Source: an uncultured Variovorax sp.
GTDB taxonomy: Bacteria; Pseudomonadota; Gammaproteobacteria; Burkholderiales; Burkholderiaceae
DNA: 6,512 nucleotides
Direction of reading: 5' to 3'
NCBI GenBank assembly: GCA_946478645.1
Contig: CAMLCW010000288.1
Location: 1-6,512, forward strand
Shown here: positions 1 to 5,583 of the stretch, piece by piece
Numbering within the stretch: the stretch's first letter is position 1
Layout: every line of letters begins with the position of its first letter
Translations under genes and position numbers: made by a program
The notes under the pieces: generated by a model
The model's database searches: none
What the model saw: only the letters and a program-made list of their open reading frames with translations
Told to the model about the DNA's origin: nothing

Positions 1-449
1 GCCTTGCGGATGCGGTCGCGCAGCGTCTGGATCTGCTGCGTGAGCGCGATGAGTTCGGGCACCGAGCACTGCGAGGCGGCCATGAGGCAGCCAGGCACAT
101 CGGCGGCGCGGGCCTTGAGCTTGCGGCCCGCCGCCGTGAGCGTGATGTGCACGCGGCGCTCGTCGGCCACGTCGCGCACCCGGGCGACGTAGCCGTTGGC
201 CTCGAGGCGCTTGAGCAGCGGCGTGAGCGTGCCCGAATCGAGCGAAAGCCGCGCACCGAGCTCGGAGACCATGAGCCCGTCGTGCTCCCAGAGCGCGAGC
301 ATGACGAGGTACTGCGGATAGGTGAGCTGCAGCTTTTCGAGCAATGGCTTGTAGAGCCGCGTCATGGCCAGCGAGGCGGAATAGACGGCGAAGCAGAGCT
401 GGTTGTCCAGCTTGAGCATGTCGTCGGTCGTGGCTTGCGGGGAGGGCAT
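1..449 (-). CDS. ohrR: OhrR-like MarR-family organic peroxide sensor/repressor (C-terminus cut by window edge)
   Basis: This is a winged-helix DNA-binding repressor of the MarR family. 149 codons are visible with no stop, so a few C-terminal residues probably lie outside the window (family length is about 145-160). The N-terminus [17 protein letters not shown] (residues 14-30) carries Cys19, the position of the peroxide-reactive cysteine of OhrR proteins. [12 protein letters not shown] (44-55), the helix-turn-helix around [15 protein letters not shown] (69-83) and the wing with DERRV (96-100) are typical of OhrR. Cys121 and Cys128 are candidates for the distal resolving cysteine of two-Cys OhrR proteins. 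In the family, oxidation of the reactive Cys by organic hydroperoxides releases the repressor from DNA and derepresses the peroxidase gene ohr and usually its own gene. The ATG at 449 is chosen because it opens the conserved N-terminus just below a good promoter. It has no Shine-Dalgarno. The family call is firm; the symbol is inferred from sequence resemblance. Confidence 0.87.
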   Translation of the reverse strand, partial: MPSPQATTDDMLKLDNQLCFAVYSASLAMTRLYKPLLEKLQLTYPQYLVMLALWEHDGLMVSELGARLSLDSGTLTPLLKRLEANGYVARVRDVADERRVHITLTAAGRKLKARAADVPGCLMAASQCSVPELIALTQQIQTLRDRIRK

Positions 450-455
450 GGGCCG

Positions 456-486
456 AATTGTAGTGTGCAATTTGATTGCGTGCAAT
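456..486. promoter_or_regulatory. Nested inverted repeats, probable OhrR operator
   Basis: Three overlapping perfect inverted repeats share arms: AATTG (456-460) with CAATT (468-472), GCAAT (467-471) with ATTGC (475-479), and ATTGC (475-479) with GCAAT (482-486). They cover the -10, spacer and -35 of the ohrR-like promoter. AT-rich AATTG/CAATT dyads are typical of OhrR operators, and MarR repressors commonly autoregulate from such positions. The patch is also strikingly AT-rich against the surrounding GC-rich DNA. Binding by this protein is inferred. Confidence 0.65.
457..485 (-). promoter_or_regulatory. Sigma-70-type promoter of the ohrR-like gene
   Basis: On the minus strand a TTGCAC -35 box (480-485) and a TACAAT -10 box (457-462) are separated by exactly 17 bases. 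The six bases after the -10 box place +1 at about 449-450, on or one base before the ATG, so the transcript is predicted to be leaderless. No purine-rich ribosome binding site lies between promoter and ATG, which fits. The hexamers are seen directly; the transcription start is inferred. Confidence 0.7.
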
Positions 487-512
487 GTAATCGTTTCGGC
501 TTCATCTCCGGG

Positions 513-531
513 GCCGCGCGGCGGGCGCGCC
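513..531. repeat. Adjacent GC palindromes downstream of the ClC gene
   Basis: A 10-base palindrome GCCGCGCGGC (513-522) is followed after one base by GGCGCGCC (524-531), just past the ClC stop codon. On the minus strand these could fold into a stem-loop and slow polymerase, but no T-tract follows, so a classical intrinsic terminator is not supported. GC-rich DNA makes such palindromes less surprising. Confidence 0.25.
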
Positions 532-534
532 TTC

Positions 535-1722
535 TCAGTGGATCTGGGTGGCAGGCAGCAGCTTGGAAGCGCCCCAGCCGACCAGGGCGCCGACGCACAG
601 CGGCCCCACTGCGGCCGGCCCGATCAGGAACAGCGCGATCAGCATCGCGGCGACCGGCTTGCCCATGCCCGCGGTGATGGCGGCCGTCATTCCGGCGACG
701 AGCGCCGCGGTGACCGGCGTGGCGGGCAGCAGCGCAAGGGCACCGGCGCCGGCCGCCGCGCCGGCGAACAGCAGCGGAAACGCGGCGCCGCCGCGCCAGC
801 CCGCGGCCAGGCACAGCGCGAGGGCCATGGCCTTCAGGGCACCCAGCAGCAACAGCGCACCCATGCCCGCTTCCTGTGCCCAATGCAGCATCGCTTCGAG
901 CTCGTGATGGCCCGAGAAGCGCAGGATCGGGAACGCCGCGGCCAGCGCCGCGAACAGCAGCGAGCCGGCCAGCGTCTGCGCGGTGGCACCGCCGCAGCGC
1001 CGCAGCAGCTTCTGCACCAGCGGCAGCGCGAACACGAAGAACATGCCCATCGCCGCACCCAGCAGGGCCGGCAGCACCGACCAGGCGAGGTCGCTGCCAT
1101 CGCCTGCCGGCACATGCGGCGGCAGTGAAATGTGCATCGGTCTTTGCTTCAGGTAGCGGCCCGTCACCAGCAGGAAGCCGGCCAGGCCCGCGAGCGCGGC
1201 CAGGTAGACCTGCCAGCGCGGCGCTTCGGGCTGCGCCTGCGCCATGGCGGCGCCGCCGGGCGGCGAGCCGTAGAGGCCGCCGAGGGCGCCCGCGGCACCG
1301 GCTTCGCCGATCAGTTGCGCCTCGGCCGCGTTGCGTGCGATGAGCCAGGTGATGAGCGCCGTCATTTCCGCCACCACCGCAAGAATGCCCGCTTCGGGCC
1401 CGACCGCGCCGCCGAAGCCGACCGCGACGATCGCCATCAATGCGAGCAGCAGTGCGTCGCGCTGCTTCTGGGCGTGCGGCGGGCGCGCCGTGCCGATCTG
1501 CTCGGACAGCGGCTCGCCCGCGTGCCAGAACTGCAGCAGCGCGATGGTGGCGCCACCCGCGACGATTGCCAGGAACACGTACCAGGGCTCGTCGGTGCCG
1601 GACCAGATCCAGCCCGAAACCACGCTCATCAGCCACAGCACCAGCGCCGAGGCGATGCCCGCCACGAAGCCGTAGGCGCCCGCCAACAGGCCCTGTCTTG
1701 CGAGGGTGCGGCGCGGCGTCAT
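535..1722 (-). CDS. ClC-family chloride channel/antiporter-like membrane protein
   Basis: This 395-residue polytopic membrane protein has about ten or more hydrophobic segments spread over its whole length and no C-terminal CBS domains. ClC proteins move chloride or other anions across the membrane as channels or as H+/Cl- exchangers. The call rests on three features: FGGAVGPEAGIL (103-114), where Glu110 aligns with the gating glutamate of the G(K/R)EGP motif; FSGHHELEAML (269-279); and GWRGGAAFPLLFAGAAAGA (308-326), matching the GxFxP filter loop. The motifs are degenerate: GPEAG replaces GREGP, and the canonical GSGIP near residue 70 is not visible (HAGEPLSE, 68-74, sits there). Anion choice and transport activity are therefore uncertain. 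The ATG at 1722 overlaps the stop of the K+ channel gene as ATGA, and there is no strong Shine-Dalgarno, so translation probably depends on coupling. It is the last gene of the PLD-channel operon. Confidence 0.76.
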   Translation of the reverse strand: MTPRRTLARQGLLAGAYGFVAGIASALVLWLMSVVSGWIWSGTDEPWYVFLAIVAGGATIALLQFWHAGEPLSEQIGTARPPHAQKQRDALLLALMAIVAVGFGGAVGPEAGILAVVAEMTALITWLIARNAAEAQLIGEAGAAGALGGLYGSPPGGAAMAQAQPEAPRWQVYLAALAGLAGFLLVTGRYLKQRPMHISLPPHVPAGDGSDLAWSVLPALLGAAMGMFFVFALPLVQKLLRRCGGATAQTLAGSLLFAALAAAFPILRFSGHHELEAMLHWAQEAGMGALLLLGALKAMALALCLAAGWRGGAAFPLLFAGAAAGAGALALLPATPVTAALVAGMTAAITAGMGKPVAAMLIALFLIGPAAVGPLCVGALVGWGASKLLPATQIH

Positions 1723-2039
1723 GATTCGCTGTCCGGGCGCAGGATGCTGTCGGCAATGGAGGTCGCGGCGGCGACGAAGATCCCGAGTCCGCAGAACACG
1801 TAGAAGATGGTGAAGACCTTGCCCCAGGCGGTTTGCGGCGCGAAGTCGCCGTAGCCCACGGTGGCGATGGTGATGGCCGAGAAGTAGACCGCGTCGAGCA
1901 GGCTCCACCCCTCGACGTACCAGTAGAACAGCGAGGCCACGGCGATCAGCGCGACGGCGAGCGCGACCAGGCTGCGCACGCGCTCGTCTGCAAAGGCCGC
2001 GGCCAGCCCGCGCCAGAGGCGCTTCACGGGGCGGCCCAT
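1719..2039 (-). CDS. Minimal two-transmembrane K+ channel (Ion_trans_2 type)
   Basis: A 106-residue protein with the bare pore architecture of KcsA-like channels. It has a basic N-terminal stretch (residues 1-21), TM1 at about 22-41, a pore helix at about 47-59, the selectivity filter TVGYGD (60-65) and TM2 at about 74-96 with hinge-type glycines (Gly84, Gly86), then a short acidic tail. The filter is fully canonical for K+ selectivity. Such subunits assemble as tetramers. No RCK, cyclic-nucleotide or voltage-sensor domain is present, so gating must come from the membrane, pH or a partner. I chose the ATG at 2039, which overlaps the PLD stop as TGATG and has GGTGGAG about 10 bases upstream. 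A GTG at 2051 would add four residues but lacks a good ribosome binding site. Its own stop overlaps the ClC start (ATGA), so it is sandwiched in a coupled operon. Confidence 0.88.
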   Translation of the reverse strand: MGRPVKRLWRGLAAAFADERVRSLVALAVALIAVASLFYWYVEGWSLLDAVYFSAITIATVGYGDFAPQTAWGKVFTIFYVFCGLGIFVAAATSIADSILRPDSES

Positions 2040-3592
2040 CAGAGCAGCCACTCCACCGGCAGCAGCCCGACGATCGCGAGCCCGAGGCGCCCGGCCCAGC
2101 CGGCGCCGGGTTCGTCGGTGTGCACGCGCTCGGTGCCGTCGGCAAGGCGCTCGTGCCAGACGATGGCGCCGTCGGCGTCGAGCGCCGGGCGGTAGGCCAC
2201 GTCATCGACCGGTCCCTCGAAGGCCGCGCCGATGCGCTGGGCCAGGGCCGGGCTGCGGATCAGCAGGCCCATCTCGCAGTTGAGCAGGGCCGAGCGCGGA
2301 TCGAAGTTGAAGGAGCCGATGAACACGCGTTCGCCATCGACCGCAAAGGTCTTGGCATGGAGGCTCGCGCCCGAGAGGCCGAACGGATGCAGTTGGCGGC
2401 GGTCGTCGCCGTCCGTCGTGCCGCGCAGCTTCAGCTCGTAGAGCCTGGCGCCGGCGTCGAGCAGGCGCCGGCGGTACCTGGCATAGCCCGCATGCACCAT
2501 CAGCACGTCGGTGGTGTCCATCGCGTTGGTGAGGATGCGCACGTCGCGTCCCTCGCGCGCCAGCGCGCCGAAGTACGCCGCGCCGTCCTCGCCGGGCACG
2601 AAGTAGGCCGACACCAGCAGCAGCCTGCTTTCGATCTCGCCGAGGATCTCCTCGAGCCGGAAGATCATGAGCTGCCGGCGCTCGGCCAGCCCCTGCCCCT
2701 TGACGGGGTCGTCCGCCACGAGCTGCACCTCTGTCCATTCGAGCGGCGTGCGCGCCTCGGCGATGGCGCGCGCACTGGCGGCCATGTCGGAGGTGAGCGC
2801 AGCCACCGCCTCGCCGGACTTGAGGGCCCGGGCCCGGGCGAGAAAGCCGGCCAGGCCCGCGCTGCCGCCGTCGACGATGGTGTCCACGGCATGCACCGAC
2901 GCGCTGTTCCAGTAGGCATCGAACACCTGCGCCGCCTCGGGCACCACCGCGCCCGAGGCCAGCACATCCATGTCGACGTAGAACATGCCGTCGCCGACCT
3001 GGAAGTACTCGTCGCCGATGTTGCGCCCGCCAATGACCGTGACCGCCCCATCCACGATCAGCGCCTTGTTGTGCATGCGGCGGTTCATGCGCGAGAAATC
3101 GAAGGCATAGCCCAGCAGCTTGGGCGTGCGCACTGTCGAGGGGTTGAACAGGCGGATCTCGAAGCCGGGCTGCGCATGCAGCGCGGCCATGGTGGCGTCG
3201 AGCCCCGGCACGCCGTTGTCGTCGAGCAGCAGCCGCACCCGCACGCCGCGCTGCGCCGCACGGTAGAGCGCCTCGAGCAGCAGGGTGCCCGAGGTGTCGT
3301 CGTGCCAGATGTAGTACTGCGCGTCGATCGAGCGCTCGGCTGTCTCGATCAGCAGCAGCCGACTCGCGAGGGCATCGTGTCCGTTGCGCAGCGCCAGCAC
3401 GCCCGACTGGCCCGGGTGCTCGCGCATTGCGGCCAGCATGCGCCGCCCCAAGGCGCTGCTGGCGTCGGCCGGGATCGCCGTCGAGACGGCGCGCGCGCCG
3501 ATGTCCGGCAGCGGGAATACAAGTCGCAGGATCAGGACCGCTGCCGCAATGCTCGCGCAGAGCGCCCCCAGACCCAACAGAATCCGCCGCAT
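2039..3592 (-). CDS. Phospholipase D family protein, ClsC-type cardiolipin synthase
   Basis: A 517-residue enzyme with two HKD catalytic motifs: His174-Lys176-Asp181 in HNKALIVD followed by GGRN, and His412-Lys414-Asp419 in HAKTFAVD followed by GSFNFD. In the PLD superfamily the two histidines form a phospho-enzyme intermediate during phosphatidyl transfer. YYIWHDDTSG (93-102), LLLDDNG (121-127), RRMHNK (171-176) and GGRNIGDEYF (188-197) resemble ClsC (YmdC), which makes cardiolipin from phosphatidylglycerol and phosphatidylethanolamine. A hydrophobic segment at about 4-26 is a membrane anchor or uncleaved signal; Cys12 lies in it, but GALC is a poor lipobox. The C-terminus (about 502-517) is hydrophobic too. 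The ATG at 3592 has AGGGAGG seven bases upstream; an in-frame start further up would add residues unlike the family. E. coli ClsC works with the macrodomain protein YmdB, and no such gene is adjacent here. It is the first gene of the PLD-K+ channel-ClC operon. Other PLD activities (phosphodiesterase, transphosphatidylase) remain possible. Confidence 0.86.
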   Translation of the reverse strand: MRRILLGLGALCASIAAAVLILRLVFPLPDIGARAVSTAIPADASSALGRRMLAAMREHPGQSGVLALRNGHDALASRLLLIETAERSIDAQYYIWHDDTSGTLLLEALYRAAQRGVRVRLLLDDNGVPGLDATMAALHAQPGFEIRLFNPSTVRTPKLLGYAFDFSRMNRRMHNKALIVDGAVTVIGGRNIGDEYFQVGDGMFYVDMDVLASGAVVPEAAQVFDAYWNSASVHAVDTIVDGGSAGLAGFLARARALKSGEAVAALTSDMAASARAIAEARTPLEWTEVQLVADDPVKGQGLAERRQLMIFRLEEILGEIESRLLLVSAYFVPGEDGAAYFGALAREGRDVRILTNAMDTTDVLMVHAGYARYRRRLLDAGARLYELKLRGTTDGDDRRQLHPFGLSGASLHAKTFAVDGERVFIGSFNFDPRSALLNCEMGLLIRSPALAQRIGAAFEGPVDDVAYRPALDADGAIVWHERLADGTERVHTDEPGAGWAGRLGLAIVGLLPVEWLL

Positions 3593-3599
3593 GCCATTG
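3593..3599 (-). other. Spacer between Shine-Dalgarno and the PLD ATG
   Basis: These seven bases lie between AGGGAGG (3600-3606 on the minus strand) and the ATG at 3592. This is the strongest ribosome binding site in the window and it decides the start of the operon's first gene. An out-of-frame ATG within the spacer leads only to a short frame. Confidence 0.7.
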
Positions 3600-3671
3600 C
3601 CTCCCTGGCAGCGGCCGGCGCGTTGCTGCCGTCGTTCCGATGCCGGGGGCCATTGTTGGCGACAAAGGTCG

Positions 3672-3701
3672 GCCTGCACGCTGACAACTGTCAACGCAGG
3701 C
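3672..3701 (-). promoter_or_regulatory. Inverted repeat between exporter and PLD operon (terminator, operator or promoter element)
   Basis: In the 128-base gap, GCCTGC (3672-3677) and TGACA (3682-3686) pair with TGTCA (3689-3693) and GCAGGC (3696-3701). This gives a long imperfect stem with a small bulge and only two bases between the inner arms. On the minus strand it lies 20 bases past the permease stop and could act as a weak terminator, but only a short T run follows. It also contains TTGACA (minus strand, 3689-3694), a perfect -35 hexamer, with no convincing -10 at 16-18 bases. An operator controlling the PLD operon is equally possible. The repeat is seen directly; its role is open. Confidence 0.45.
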
Positions 3702-3720
3702 GCCGCGGTGCAGGGCCTGT

Positions 3721-4557
3721 CTACCGCGCGAAGCGCCTGCGGGTGAGCGCCAGTGCGACCCAGAACGACACGACCGCATAGGCCACCAGCACGGCCGCGT
3801 GCAGCATCCAGCCTTCGGGCCAGCGGTCCATGAAGAGCGGCCGCACCAGGGCCACCGCATTGGTCAGCGGCAGCCAGGCGGCCACAGCACGCACCATCGA
3901 AGGCAGTTGCTCGAGCGGAAAGAACACGCCGCTCAAAAACATCATCGGCGTCATGAACAGCGTGAAATAGTAGGTGAAGAAGTCATAGCCCTTCGCCAGC
4001 GCATTGAAGATCAGCGCGATCGACGAGAAGGTGATCCCCGCGCCGGCGAGCACCATCCACGCGACCACGAGCTTGGGGCTGTGGCTGATCCCGAGGCCGA
4101 GCATCACGAACAGGATCGCGGTCACCGTGAAGATCGACTTGAACGCGGCCCAGAGCATTTCGGCCAGCACGATGTCGTCGAGCCCCACGGGCGCGTTCAT
4201 GATGCCGTCCCAGGTCTTCTGCACGTGCATGCGCGAGAAGGCCGAATACAGCGCCTCGAAGCTCGCGGCGTTCATCGCGCTCATGCAGATCGAGCCGCTC
4301 GCGAGAAAGAGGATGTATGGCACCTGGGTGCCGTCGACCGTCACCTGCCCCACGAGCGCGCCCATGCCGTAGCCGAAGGCCACGAGCCAGATCAGCGGCT
4401 CGGCGATGTTGCCGATCAGGCTCGGGATCGCGAGCTTGCGCCACACCAGCAGGTTGCGCAGGAACACCGGCCACCAGCGCAGCGAGAGTTCGGGCGGGCG
4501 CCACGTCGAGGGGCTGGCGGTGGCAGCAGCAGTGGTCGTTGTCGTCGTCGTCGTCAT
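3721..4557 (-). CDS. ABC-2 type permease, NodJ-like
   Basis: A 278-residue inner-membrane permease partner of the ATPase encoded just upstream, with six likely membrane segments (about 50-70, 82-102, 133-157, 163-186, 195-213 and 251-271). IGNIAEPLIWLVAFGYGMG (48-66) and FMTPMMFLSGVFFPLEQLP (201-219) are hallmarks of the NodJ/DrrB branch of ABC-2 exporters, which export lipo-oligosaccharides, polyketides or drugs. The substrate here cannot be read from sequence. The ATG at 4557 follows AAGAAAGAGA with a seven-base spacer and lies 19 bases after the ATPase stop, so the two genes are surely cotranscribed. Oddly, the N-terminus begins with eight threonines encoded by an ACG-rich triplet run, then an Ala/Ser/Pro-rich stretch, before the conserved part starts near Trp19. 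The low-complexity head is probably a cytoplasmic tail without a conserved role. Confidence 0.9.
   Translation of the reverse strand: MTTTTTTTTAAATASPSTWRPPELSLRWWPVFLRNLLVWRKLAIPSLIGNIAEPLIWLVAFGYGMGALVGQVTVDGTQVPYILFLASGSICMSAMNAASFEALYSAFSRMHVQKTWDGIMNAPVGLDDIVLAEMLWAAFKSIFTVTAILFVMLGLGISHSPKLVVAWMVLAGAGITFSSIALIFNALAKGYDFFTYYFTLFMTPMMFLSGVFFPLEQLPSMVRAVAAWLPLTNAVALVRPLFMDRWPEGWMLHAAVLVAYAVVSFWVALALTRRRFAR
4531..4554 (-). repeat. Threonine-codon triplet microsatellite in the permease start
   Basis: Eight consecutive Thr codons (four ACG, then ACA, ACG, ACC, ACT) follow the permease ATG directly. Pure repeats of a triplet can gain or lose units by replication slippage without shifting the frame, so length may vary between strains at the very start of the gene. 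Confidence 0.8.
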
Positions 4558-4576
4558 GCCGGGTATCTCTTTCTTC

Positions 4577-5527
4577 TCAGCCGTCCTCACGGATCTGGCG
4601 GCCCGTGAGCTTGAGGAACAGGTCTTCGAGGTTGGCCGGCCGGTGGAAGGTGCGCAGGCCGCCATGCTGCGTGAGCGCGTCCAGCAGCCGGCGCGCATCC
4701 TGGGTGTAGAAGAACACCGTCTCGCCGCTCACCTCGATGCGCGCCGCCAGCGCCTTGAGCTCGGGCGCCTCGGCCAGCGGCAGCGCGCCGTTGCCGTACA
4801 CCTCGACCACGTCGGGCTCGAGGTGCGCCTCGATCAGGTCGCGCGGACGGCCTTCGGCGATCTTGCGGCCGTGGTCGAGCACCAGCAGCCGCGAGCACAG
4901 CCGCTCGGCCTCGTCCATGAAGTGGGTCGTCAGCAGGATCGACTTGCCCTGTTGCAGCAGCACCTGCAGCCGCTCCCACATCAGGTGGCGCGCCTGCGGA
5001 TCGAGCCCGGTGGTGGGTTCGTCGAGCATCAGCAGCTTCGGGTCGTTGACCAGCGCGCGCGCGAGCGAGAGGCGCCGGCGCATGCCGCCCGACAGTTCGC
5101 CGGGCTTGGCGTCGGCCTTGTGCGCCAGCGCCGCGAACTCCAGCAGCTGCGGCACCCGTGCGCGCACCGCGGCCTTGCTGTAGCCGAAGTAGCGGCCGTA
5201 CACGACAAGGTTCTCGGCGCAGCTGAAGTCGGGGTCGAGCGTGTCGAACTGCGTCACCACGCCGAGCTGCGCCTTGATGCCGAGCGCGTCGCGCGGCATC
5301 TGCAGGCCCAGCGCCTCGATGCTGCCGCCGTCGGGCTCGGTCAGGCCCAGGCACATGCGGATGGTGGTGGTCTTGCCGGCACCGTTGGGGCCGATCACGC
5401 CGAGGCATTCGCCCGGCGCGATCTCGAACGAGAGGTCGTCCACGACCGTGGTGCCGCCATAGCGCTTGTGCAGCTGGCTGGCCTTGAAAAGGAAGGGCGA
5501 AGGGGTGGGGGTTGGAGGCGTCGGCAC
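4577..5527 (-). CDS. ABC transporter ATP-binding protein, NodI-like
   Basis: A 316-residue cytoplasmic ATPase that powers the downstream permease. All nucleotide-binding motifs are intact: Walker A GPNGAGKT (46-53), Q-loop Gln93, signature LSGGM (145-149), Walker B LLMLDEP (165-171) with catalytic Glu170, D-loop GLDP (174-177) and switch His202. [13 protein letters not shown] (56-68), [13 protein letters not shown] (90-102) and a C-terminal extension ending [16 protein letters not shown] match the NodI/DrrA (DRA) exporter group, in which the ATPase and permease dimerise as 2+2. The start is uncertain: the only reasonable in-frame start near the conserved [11 protein letters not shown] (15-25) is GTG at 5527, with a [10 protein letters not shown] head and no good Shine-Dalgarno. 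Frames reaching further upstream would run into the LysR-type gene. It is first in a two-gene operon, 56 bases downstream of the regulator on the same strand. Substrate unknown. Confidence 0.91.
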   Translation of the reverse strand: MPTPPTPTPSPFLFKASQLHKRYGGTTVVDDLSFEIAPGECLGVIGPNGAGKTTTIRMCLGLTEPDGGSIEALGLQMPRDALGIKAQLGVVTQFDTLDPDFSCAENLVVYGRYFGYSKAAVRARVPQLLEFAALAHKADAKPGELSGGMRRRLSLARALVNDPKLLMLDEPTTGLDPQARHLMWERLQVLLQQGKSILLTTHFMDEAERLCSRLLVLDHGRKIAEGRPRDLIEAHLEPDVVEVYGNGALPLAEAPELKALAARIEVSGETVFFYTQDARRLLDALTQHGGLRTFHRPANLEDLFLKLTGRQIREDG

Positions 5528-5541
5528 CCGAACATTCTGAC

Positions 5542-5570
5542 GCAGCCGTGCTGCATGGCGTGTGTCGCCA
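5542..5570 (-). other. Tandem hairpins between the LysR-type gene and the ABC ATPase
   Basis: Two perfect short inverted repeats sit side by side: GCAGC (5542-5546) with GCTGC (5550-5554) around a three-base loop, and TGGCG (5556-5560) with CGCCA (5566-5570) around five bases. On the minus strand they follow the regulator's stop by 13 bases and end 14 bases before the GTG start of the ATPase. There is no T-tract, so an efficient terminator is unlikely. An mRNA-processing or translation-modulating structure is possible. Confidence 0.4.
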
Positions 5571-5583
5571 GGGCCCAAGTCCC

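Noticed and set aside
513..531. Rho-independent terminator after the ClC gene
   Set aside because: GC palindromes are present but no T-tract follows on the minus strand, so only a low-confidence repeat is recorded.
362..1756. Alternative minus-strand frame of 464 codons overlapping the ClC gene
   Set aside because: It is rich in Arg and Gly without membrane segments, while the overlapping frame encodes a coherent polytopic ClC-like protein.
2040..2051. GTG start four codons upstream for the K+ channel
   Set aside because: It lacks a ribosome binding site and would lie deeper in the PLD gene. The ATG at 2039 forms a standard TGATG junction.
3593..3694. Upstream extension of the PLD protein by 34 residues
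   Set aside because: The extension is polar and unlike PLD N-termini, it lies before the membrane anchor, and the AGGGAGG ribosome binding site points to the ATG at 3592.
2120..3781. Long plus-strand open frame of about 550 codons opposite the PLD gene
   Set aside because: It is the antisense shadow of a GC-rich gene: composition is dominated by Arg, Ala, His and Gln with no recognisable domain, and the minus strand encodes an intact two-HKD enzyme there.
4558..4698. Extension of the permease upstream into the ATPase gene
   Set aside because: It reads through the ATPase 3' end in another frame and gives Arg/Ser-rich sequence. The ATG at 4557 has proper spacing to a purine-rich site.
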